Shown here piece by piece: positions 15,434 through 21,656 of a stretch of 21,656 nt of DNA. The first letter of the stretch is position 1; each line of letters starts with the position of its first letter. A program made the position numbers and the translations under genes. The notes under the pieces were generated by a model. That model had not been told where the DNA came from. It saw only the letters and a list, made by a program, of their open reading frames with translations, and did no database searches. Source of the stretch: Planctomycetales bacterium (GTDB lineage: Bacteria; Planctomycetota; Planctomycetia; Pirellulales; UBA7805); assembly GCA_011772275.1 (NCBI GenBank), contig WVZU01000394.1:530-22185 (forward strand), written 5' to 3'.

Positions 15434-17182
15434 ATGATTGTCGGGCAAATATGTCCTCCCTGGACGCGCCATCTTCTTGCGAGTCTATCCGTCGTCCTCT
15501 GGCTTACCGTTTTGGCTGCGCATGCCGTCGTCCAGCAGGATATTCGCACCAACGGTACGAACTTGTTCGTCGATGGTGGTTCGGCAACCACGGGTGTCAA
15601 CTTTCCGGCCGGCACGGTCGGTAGTCAAGTTCTGGAGATCCAGGCTTCGGTCCGCTTCATGAAGGCGGATGGCGAGGCGTACGGCGTCAATAATGGCGGC
15701 ACGCCTTACTACGATCAGATTAACCTGCAAGTCGTCAGTCCGCTGGGCACCGTGCAAAACCTGATCGCCCCCGGTGACTTCCAGGACGGTTCGAACACAG
15801 GCGGATTCGGACTAAGCGAAATTCACTTTCGCGCCGGCTCCGGTTTTTCCCTCACCAATGTTGATCCCAACACTCCCCAAGCGGGCAGCTTCCGGCCCAC
15901 TGGCAACCTGCGCAATTTTGAAAACGAAACGCCCGCCGGCAGTTGGACATTGAATCTGGGCGACAGCGTTGCAGAGGACGGGTTGAGCGTCGATCGCTGG
16001 CGCTTGCGGATCTGGTCGGGTGATCCCCAAGCCACCGTCAGCAGCTCGTCCTCCTTTGGCAACGTGCTGGTCGGGTCCAGCGCCGACCTGACGACCAGCG
16101 TTTCGAACACCGGCGACACACGGGCGATCTTTAACGACGGGACGGTGGTCAGTACGACGTTAAGCGGCACGTTTGAAGATCCGCTGGGAGGCGATTTCTC
16201 GCTGGTGGGCGGGAATGCCTTCAGTGGCCTGACGGTCGGCGGGACCAGCGCGGATCGGGATTACCGCTTTCGCCCTACCAGCCGCGGGTCGCAGTCGACC
16301 ACGGCCCAAATTGTCAGCGACGGTGGCAACCAGTCCTTGACGCTCAACGGTCAAGGCGTCGCCCCGCAGGCACTCGTCGATACGACCGCTGCCAACGCGG
16401 GACCGGTGCGCCTCGGCGACACGGGCACCGCCACGGTGGGCCTGACCAACGTGGGCGACGGCAATCTGTCCGGCTTGGGCTCGGTCAGCAACCTGAACGG
16501 CAGTTTCACCGCCGCCAGCGGTCTGTTCACGTCCAGCAACCAGGTCCTCAGCCTGCCCGACGGCGGCCTGATCCTCCAGGCTTACGACTACGCGCCCACT
16601 TCGCGCGGGTTCGACACCCAAGACATCATTATCAACTTGACCAACGGCAGTACCGATGGGACGAATGCTGCCCAGCAGCTGTTGGTTGCCTTAAGCGGCC
16701 AGGGAGTCGGACCAGAGTTTACCAGTGCGGGTGACGTGAGCGGCGTGTTGGACTTTGGCAGCGTGACTCTGAGTCGCACCGCATCGCTGACCCTGGACCT
16801 TTCCAATCAGACCCCCGATGGCGATTTGGGAGCACTCACCACCCTGTCGCTGCTCAACGCGCAGATCATCGGCAGCGATGCGGGGGCTTTCTCGCTGCTC
16901 GGCTTTTCCCCCACACTGCTCACCGACGGGCAGTCGATCAGCCTCAATGTCGAATTCACGCCTACCCTGGAGGGAATCCGCAGTGCCACGCTGTCGTTCG
17001 TGACCGATCAGAACGCCCCCTTTGGACTGGGCGGGCAGACCTTCAGCTTTTCTTTGACCGGTACGGGCATTTTGACCGAGCTCCCGTTCGTTCCAGAACC
17101 TTCCAGCTTGGCCCTGGGCCTTTCGGTGCTCTTTTTCTGGCTGGCCGGCGAGATGTTTTGGCGGCGGCGGCGGCGGTGCTGA
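15434..17182 (+). CDS. secreted PEP-CTERM protein with P-domain-like and choice-of-anchor D-like repeats
   Basis: The 582-residue product has a signal peptide (about 12-33, 'RHLLASLSVVLWLTVLAAHA'). Residues 35-195 resemble a proprotein-convertase P-domain, ending in 'GSWTLNLGDSVAEDGLSVDRW' style beta strands (169-189). At least three repeats follow, each ending in a 'L.L.G.G' strand: 'SLTLNGQGV' (301-309), 'LLVALSGQGV' (416-425) and 'SFSLTGTGI' (538-546). These look like choice-of-anchor D / Ig-like domains. The C-terminus is a sorting tail: 'VPEPSSLALGL' (553-563), a hydrophobic helix, and RRRRRC. In known systems an exosortase (EpsH family) cuts and anchors such proteins; none is in this window. 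Function is probably structural or matrix-related (inference). Confidence 0.85.
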   Translation: MIVGQICPPWTRHLLASLSVVLWLTVLAAHAVVQQDIRTNGTNLFVDGGSATTGVNFPAGTVGSQVLEIQASVRFMKADGEAYGVNNGGTPYYDQINLQVVSPLGTVQNLIAPGDFQDGSNTGGFGLSEIHFRAGSGFSLTNVDPNTPQAGSFRPTGNLRNFENETPAGSWTLNLGDSVAEDGLSVDRWRLRIWSGDPQATVSSSSSFGNVLVGSSADLTTSVSNTGDTRAIFNDGTVVSTTLSGTFEDPLGGDFSLVGGNAFSGLTVGGTSADRDYRFRPTSRGSQSTTAQIVSDGGNQSLTLNGQGVAPQALVDTTAANAGPVRLGDTGTATVGLTNVGDGNLSGLGSVSNLNGSFTAASGLFTSSNQVLSLPDGGLILQAYDYAPTSRGFDTQDIIINLTNGSTDGTNAAQQLLVALSGQGVGPEFTSAGDVSGVLDFGSVTLSRTASLTLDLSNQTPDGDLGALTTLSLLNAQIIGSDAGAFSLLGFSPTLLTDGQSISLNVEFTPTLEGIRSATLSFVTDQNAPFGLGGQTFSFSLTGTGILTELPFVPEPSSLALGLSVLFFWLAGEMFWRRRRRC

Positions 17183-17228
17183 GCCGCGTGGTGCGGGTGG
17201 CTTGCTATCCGGTATCGTGGGGGCGGCT

Positions 17229-17234
17229 TATACT
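17229..17234 (+). promoter_or_regulatory. possible -10 element for the ABC transporter operon
   Basis: TATACT matches five of six -10 positions and lies about 150 bases before the chosen ATPase start. A TTGCTA upstream is 21 bases away, too far for a standard -35 box. Confidence 0.28.
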
Positions 17235-17386
17235 GAGAGCGGCAGCGGATCGGCCGATTGTCGAGCTTGCCTCGCGGCCCGCCGCATCCACCAATGCCTG
17301 TGTCCATGCTGTCCGCCCGCGGCGGTGCAGAATTGCCAACCCGCGGGGCGACCTGCCGCCCTCAGGTCAAGTCGACCCACGTTGCG

Positions 17387-18280
17387 ATGCTGATCAAGAC
17401 TCATCTTTTAACCAAATCGTACGGCGAGCTGACGGCGTTGAGCGACTGTACGTTTGAGATTCCCCCTGGCCAGGTATGCGGGCTGCTGGGTCCCAACGGT
17501 TCGGGCAAGACGACGTTACTGCGGCTGCTGATGGGGTTCCTGCGGCCCACGGCCGGGACGGCGGTGATCGACGGGATGGATTGTTATCGGGACCGGGTGC
17601 GGGTGCACCGCGAGGTGGGCTATTTGCCTGGCGAGCCCCGTTTGTTTCGCGACATGCGGGGGCGTGATGTCTTGCGGTTTTTTAGCGAAGTGCATCCCTG
17701 CGGCAACCTGGACCACAGCGAGGAAATCGCGGCGCGATTGGGCATGGACCTGGCTCGACAAGTCGCCCGCTGCTCGACCGGCATGCGCCAAAAACTGGCC
17801 GTGGCGGTGATGATGTCGCTGGATGTGCCGTTGTTGATTTTGGACGAGCCGACCGCCAACCTGGACCCCTCGGTGCGCGGGGAAGTGATCGGACTGATCC
17901 GCGAGGCACGGGAGGCGGGACGCACGGTGATTTTCTCGTCGCACGTCCTGTCGGAAGTCGAACAGGTTTGCCAGCGGGTACTGATGCTGCGGTCCGGGAG
18001 GTTGGTGCATGACCAGCAGATGGACCAGCTGCGCCGTCGGCACCGCATCCACGCTCGACTGGCAGGCGATTTGCCGGCCGTACCGCCCACGTTGGAGGGG
18101 CGACTCACAATCGTTTCCCGGCAGGACCACGAAGTGGTGTGGGAAACATCGGACGAAATAACACCCCTCTTGGACTGGCTGGCCCGTGTGCCACTGGCCG
18201 AAGTTCGTATCGAGCAGGTGGGACTGCAGACCATTTACGACGCTTATCACGCGCAGGACTCGCCGCGCACAACGCCATGA
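17387..18280 (+). CDS. ABC transporter ATP-binding protein
   Basis: This 297-residue ATPase powers an ABC-2 type exporter. Walker A is GPNGSGKTT (35-43), the signature is 'CSTGMRQK' (119-126), Walker B is ILDEP (141-145) and the switch histidine is H176 in 'SSHVLSEVEQ'. The signature differs from the usual LSGGQ but 'STGMRQ' is common in the drug/sodium (BcrA/NatA) exporter branch. Residues after about 215 form a C-terminal accessory region. I start at the ATG at 17387, just before the conserved 'LLTKSYGELTAL'; the frame is open further upstream to a TTG at 17258, but those 43 residues look unconserved. No clear ribosome binding site is seen. Its stop overlaps the permease start (ATGA). The substrate is unknown. 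Confidence 0.92.
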   Translation: MLIKTHLLTKSYGELTALSDCTFEIPPGQVCGLLGPNGSGKTTLLRLLMGFLRPTAGTAVIDGMDCYRDRVRVHREVGYLPGEPRLFRDMRGRDVLRFFSEVHPCGNLDHSEEIAARLGMDLARQVARCSTGMRQKLAVAVMMSLDVPLLILDEPTANLDPSVRGEVIGLIREAREAGRTVIFSSHVLSEVEQVCQRVLMLRSGRLVHDQQMDQLRRRHRIHARLAGDLPAVPPTLEGRLTIVSRQDHEVVWETSDEITPLLDWLARVPLAEVRIEQVGLQTIYDAYHAQDSPRTTP

Positions 18281-19158
18281 TCTGGCCGATCTGGAAAAAA
18301 TCTTTTCGCGATGCGTTTTGGTTGTTAAGCGGCTGTACGCTGGTCATGTTCGGCTTCTTCTGGCTGTTCGTCTATATGACCAGCCTGGTTCCCTCCTCCG
18401 CCTTTCTGGAATTCGTTTCCCAGTTGCCGGATGAAACACACGGCCTGTTCGGCATTTCAGTCCGCCAGGCGGCCGATTGGCCGGGCAGGTTGTCGCTGTC
18501 GTTTGTGGATCCGACCGTCGTGCTGGTCAGCGCGATCTGGGCCATCGCGCGTGGCTCGGATGCGGTCAGCGGACCGCTGGATCGAGGCACCCTCGAAATG
18601 CTATTGGCTCAACCCGTCTCGCGACTGCACCTCCTGGTGGCCCATAACGTGGTGACCATTGTGGGAGCGATCCTGATGTCGGTCGCCGCCTGGATGGGCC
18701 TGGCGGCGGGAATCGCGACGGTCCACGTCGAACAGACATCTTTATTCTGGTTCACCAAGGTGGTTCCGTTGTCCGATCTGGTGCGACCGGGCGATTATAG
18801 CCTGTCCGCCGTCAACCTCTTTGCACTCACCGTATTTTCCGCCGCCCTCACCACACTGGTCTCTGCCGGCGGACGGTATCGCCGTTTGACGATCGGCATC
18901 ATCGGTGGCTTCTATGTGGTCCAGGTTATCCTCAAGGTCGCCGGCCTGGCCGCCAGTGAACTGGACTGGCTGTTCTATACCACCTTCCTGGGGGCGTACT
19001 GGCCACAAGTGATTGCCGTCGAGGCAATGCAGGCACCCCCTAACGACGTCTGGTGGCTGTCGCTCAAATACAACGGCCTCTTACTGGGCGGTGCCGCCGT
19101 CTGTTACCTGGCGGCGGCCGTTGTCTTTCACCGCCGCGATATCCCGGCACCCCTTTGA
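18277..19158 (+). CDS. ABC-2 type transporter permease
   Basis: The 293-residue membrane protein is the partner of the ATPase encoded just upstream; the ATG overlaps the preceding stop by four bases. Hydrophobic helices are visible at about 13-38, 80-92, 116-146, 168-186, 195-215 and 260-284. The motif 'GSDAVSGPLDRGTLEMLLAQPVSR' near 93-116 is typical of ABC-2 permeases: a short amphipathic segment before the second membrane block. Together the pair probably exports a lipid, peptide or drug-like compound, or an envelope component. The frame is open upstream into the ATPase gene (to 18139), but the overlap start is favoured. Confidence 0.9.
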   Translation: MIWPIWKKSFRDAFWLLSGCTLVMFGFFWLFVYMTSLVPSSAFLEFVSQLPDETHGLFGISVRQAADWPGRLSLSFVDPTVVLVSAIWAIARGSDAVSGPLDRGTLEMLLAQPVSRLHLLVAHNVVTIVGAILMSVAAWMGLAAGIATVHVEQTSLFWFTKVVPLSDLVRPGDYSLSAVNLFALTVFSAALTTLVSAGGRYRRLTIGIIGGFYVVQVILKVAGLAASELDWLFYTTFLGAYWPQVIAVEAMQAPPNDVWWLSLKYNGLLLGGAAVCYLAAAVVFHRRDIPAPL

Positions 19159-19674
19159 GCGGGAAGTATTGCAGGGTCGCGCAGGGGCCGGCAGGTGGAT
19201 CGAGACCCTCCGAACGTGGCCCAGTGCGCCTCGTTCCACGATCACCGCCAGGGCGTGAAGAAAGGCTGGGGGGAAACTCGAGGATCTGGTCCAGCCAGGC
19301 GACACGAAGATGCTGGCTGAAAACGTGCAGCCGGATGGCTGGGAGAAAAGTTCCAAATGGAGTACCCACAGGGCATGGTCTTTGGGGAGAAAAAAGGACC
19401 GCGAGGGCGGTTGCCAATCCACGATCGGCGGGGCAGGCTGGCCGGTGGCCCACGCACGTCCCAGCCGTTATCAGCCGCGCGGCTATCCCGTGGTTGGTGC
19501 AAACGTGGCCCTCTTTTTTCGTGAAGGGCAGCCTGAGTATGCCGATCACGTGAGCCTGCCGAGGCTGCGAAAGGACTCCGCGCTCCGATGGTGCGACTTT
19601 GGCCATTTTGCCATAATAGGGGGTCGGGGCAGGGGTGCCCCGGTTTCACGCGAAAAAACCGGACAGAAACTGCC
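19159..19674. other. 516-base stretch without a convincing gene
   Basis: The gap between the permease and the secreted TPR gene contains only low-quality frames. AGGGTC (19173-19178) and GACCCT (19204-19209) form a loose inverted pair after the permease, and CAGCCA (19292-19297) pairs with TGGCTG (19314-19319). The right end holds a -10-like box for the next gene. Confidence 0.45.
19612..19617 (+). promoter_or_regulatory. possible -10 element for the secreted TPR gene
   Basis: CATAAT matches five of six -10 positions and lies about 58 bases before the ATG at 19675. No good -35 box is seen at the right distance. Confidence 0.3.
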
Positions 19675-21531
19675 ATGATTGCTCGCCAAGGTCTTACCGC
19701 CCTGCTGGTCCTGCTGTTGTTGCTGTCCCTTCCGCTGGGGCCCTTGTCGCGAGCGGCGGCGGAAGATCCGGCCCGCCCCGTTGTGGACGAAGCCCCGCCC
19801 GCAGCAGAGGACCCTTCCAGGGAACCGAAGCCGCCTGGCAACCCTGGCTCGCTGGACGATGCGAGCCCGTCCCCGCCCGCCGAACCGACCGAACTGCCTT
19901 TACCTGCCGACCAGTTAAACGGCGAGTTAGCGGAAATCGAAGACGACGAATTCCCCGGCCAGGTTTTGCTGGATGAGGCAACCCGCTTGAAGGTGGCCGC
20001 CAAGCAGTTCAAAGATCTCTCGCAGGTGATCAACCTGTGCACGAAGGCGATCGAACTGGGGTTGGACGATCAGAACCAGGAGTTTGCTCAGCAGCTGATC
20101 GTCGCGGCGCGGCTGGAACGAGCCAGCCGGCTGGCGCATGAAATTTTCGATCGCGATACGCCCGACCCCAACTGGCCCCGAATAGCTCGGATCGCGCTGG
20201 TCGATCTGGAAGAGGTGGTTGGCAAAAACGAAGACATTGCCGAAGCCCAATTGTTGATTGGCCGCATTCAGGCCTTGCCGGGCGGGGATCGGGAAAAGTC
20301 GCGGCAAGCGCTGAAAAAAGCTGTGGAAAAATCGGGCGAAGACATCGGGCTAAAAGCCGACGCCCTGGCCCTGCTGGGCGAAGTGGAGACGGATAACGAC
20401 CAAAAACTCGTTTATCTGAACCAAGCGCTGCAGTTGGTGCCGGACAATGTACAGGCACTGCGCGCTCGTGGCTTGCACTACATGGCCATCAACGAACACG
20501 AAAAAGCGCTGGCCGATTTTCGTAAGGCCTTGGAGGTCGAGCCGGAGCATGCCAAGACGCACGAAGTGCTGGCTATCGACCTGCTGCTGACTGGAAAACT
20601 GGACGAGGCCAAGGTGCAGTTGGACAAGGCGGTCGAACTGGCTCCCAAGGAAGGTTCCGCATACGCCCACCGGGCCCGCATCCACACTCTGCAGGGCGAA
20701 CTGGGAAAAGCACTGGCCGATATCAACCGGGCCATCGAGCTGAACTCGGATAATCTGAGCTGGAGACTGCTGCGCGCACAAATTCATCAGCAGGACAAAA
20801 ACCTCGACGCGGCGCTGGAAGATGTGGAAAGGATCCTTGTCGTGAATGCCGACTTGCTGCCCGCCATCCGCATGCGCGCCGCCCTGCTGGTCGCGTTGGA
20901 TCGCGACGACGAGGCGATTGCCGCCATCCAACGCGCACTGAAAGCGGCACCCGACAACGTCGACCTGTTGTTCACGTTGGCCGGCTTGCAGCAGTCCCTG
21001 GGCCAGCCACGCGAGGCCCTGGTCATCTTGGACCGTATTGCGGAACGCGAACCGGACATTTTTGAAGTCTACCGGGCTCGTGCTGACATCTTGTTAAGCA
21101 TGGGACGGCAAGCCGAGGCAATTCGCGACTACGAACGGGCATTGAAGATCCAACCGAAGGACAGCGCCGTGTTAAACAATCTGGCCTGGGTCCTGGCAAC
21201 CTCGCCGGAAAAGAAGCTGCGCAACGGCCAGCGGGCCCTGGAACTGGCCAAGGCCGCCTCGGAAGTGACCGAATACAAGGAAGCTCATATCCTCAGTACG
21301 CTGGCAGCCGCTTACGCCGAAGGGGGGGACTTCAAAACCGCGGTCAAGTGGTCGCAAAAGGCCCTCGACCTGGGCGAAGGTGAAATCAGAGAACAGTTGG
21401 CCAAGGAACTGGAGTCGTACCAGGCCGAACAGCCGTGGCGCGAGCTGCAGAATATCGAGGAAGAAGATCCTGAGAAACCGGCGGCGGACGATGCAAATAC
21501 CGGCGACAGCCAAACGGATACCCCCCCGTAG
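19675..21531 (+). CDS. secreted or periplasmic TPR-repeat protein
   Basis: The 618-residue product starts with a signal peptide (about 1-29, a run of leucines followed by 'SRAAA'). An acidic, proline-rich linker runs to about 95. Tetratricopeptide repeats fill about 110-570; clear units include 262-291 ('LRARGLHYMAINEHEKALADFRKALEVEP'), 329-356, 397-426, 431-460 and 465-494. The last repeats contain 'NNLAWVLATSPEKKLRNGQRALELA' (501-525), a segment I associate with planctomycete TPR proteins. The tail is acidic. The ATG at 19675 is chosen because the signal peptide begins there; the frame extends 29 codons upstream without meaning. Such proteins act as protein-binding scaffolds in the cell envelope; no partner is evident. 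Confidence 0.88.
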   Translation: MIARQGLTALLVLLLLLSLPLGPLSRAAAEDPARPVVDEAPPAAEDPSREPKPPGNPGSLDDASPSPPAEPTELPLPADQLNGELAEIEDDEFPGQVLLDEATRLKVAAKQFKDLSQVINLCTKAIELGLDDQNQEFAQQLIVAARLERASRLAHEIFDRDTPDPNWPRIARIALVDLEEVVGKNEDIAEAQLLIGRIQALPGGDREKSRQALKKAVEKSGEDIGLKADALALLGEVETDNDQKLVYLNQALQLVPDNVQALRARGLHYMAINEHEKALADFRKALEVEPEHAKTHEVLAIDLLLTGKLDEAKVQLDKAVELAPKEGSAYAHRARIHTLQGELGKALADINRAIELNSDNLSWRLLRAQIHQQDKNLDAALEDVERILVVNADLLPAIRMRAALLVALDRDDEAIAAIQRALKAAPDNVDLLFTLAGLQQSLGQPREALVILDRIAEREPDIFEVYRARADILLSMGRQAEAIRDYERALKIQPKDSAVLNNLAWVLATSPEKKLRNGQRALELAKAASEVTEYKEAHILSTLAAAYAEGGDFKTAVKWSQKALDLGEGEIREQLAKELESYQAEQPWRELQNIEEEDPEKPAADDANTGDSQTDTPP

Positions 21532-21587
21532 CGAAATCGAGGTCCCCCAGAAATATCAAGCGTCACGGGCAGGGTGGCCTGCTGACC

Positions 21588-21656
21588 ATGCTGGCAGGAG
21601 ACCTTTTTCATAACGATCTGGGACTTCAGCTCACGGCCCAGCAGGCCGAAGGCAGC
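21588..21656 (+). CDS. possible start of a gene cut by the right edge
   Basis: An ATG at 21588 opens a frame that runs 23 codons to the window edge ('MLAGDLFHNDLGLQLTAQQ...'). AGGGTGG lies about ten bases upstream and could be a ribosome binding site. The piece is too short to recognise a family. Confidence 0.3.
   Translation, partial: MLAGDLFHNDLGLQLTAQQAEGS

Noticed and set aside
19064..19606. 180-codon minus-strand frame between permease and TPR gene
   Set aside because: It overlaps the permease coding region, and the translation shows no family features.
1..21656. tRNA genes, CRISPR arrays, insertion sequences and phage genes
   Set aside because: Sites resembling the T-loop GGTTCGA lie inside coding regions without a cloverleaf; no spaced direct repeats, transposase or integrase motifs, or terminal inverted repeats were seen.

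Overview
The window reads as chromosomal DNA of a GC-rich planctomycete, probably of the Pirellulales group. The clues are a PEP-CTERM secreted protein, an anti-sigma/FecR-like protein ending in the 'GLGMNYRPEDN...VERW' motif I associate with planctomycete HEAT-type proteins, long TPR proteins, loose gene packing, and weak or absent Shine-Dalgarno sites. This placement is inference from gene families, not from a marker gene. I see no rRNA, tRNA, CRISPR array, insertion sequence or phage gene.

Left part (1-5795), all on the minus strand: the N-terminal 609 residues of an RND/MMPL-type exporter cut by the window edge, a UDP-glucuronate-4-epimerase-like sugar nucleotide epimerase, histidyl-tRNA synthetase (hisS), a 781-base stretch without a convincing gene, and a YkgJ-type cysteine-cluster protein. 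The last is divergent from purU (formyltetrahydrofolate deformylase, plus strand, 5796-6674).

Middle (6687-10197): a large membrane-anchored anti-sigma/FecR-like protein on the minus strand. Its reading frame is broken by a 2-base insertion inside an 18-base tandem repeat that encodes a PAADEV hexapeptide. Next come a tiny membrane protein and a 695-base stretch that holds several inverted repeats but no convincing gene.

Right part (10198-21656), all on the plus strand: a small TPR protein; a potassium-uptake cluster behind its own promoter-like sequence (two uncharacterised small membrane proteins, then trkA and trkH); a PEP-CTERM protein with P-domain-like and choice-of-anchor-D-like repeats; an ABC-2 type exporter (ATPase and permease with an ATGA overlap); and a secreted TPR protein. 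A possible new gene starts at the right edge.

Most genes are housekeeping. The parts most worth a second look are the frameshifted FecR-like gene, the two unknown membrane proteins linked to the Trk potassium system, and terminator-like or palindromic elements in the apparently empty 9503-10197 stretch. I found no clear sign of a wholly new multi-gene system.
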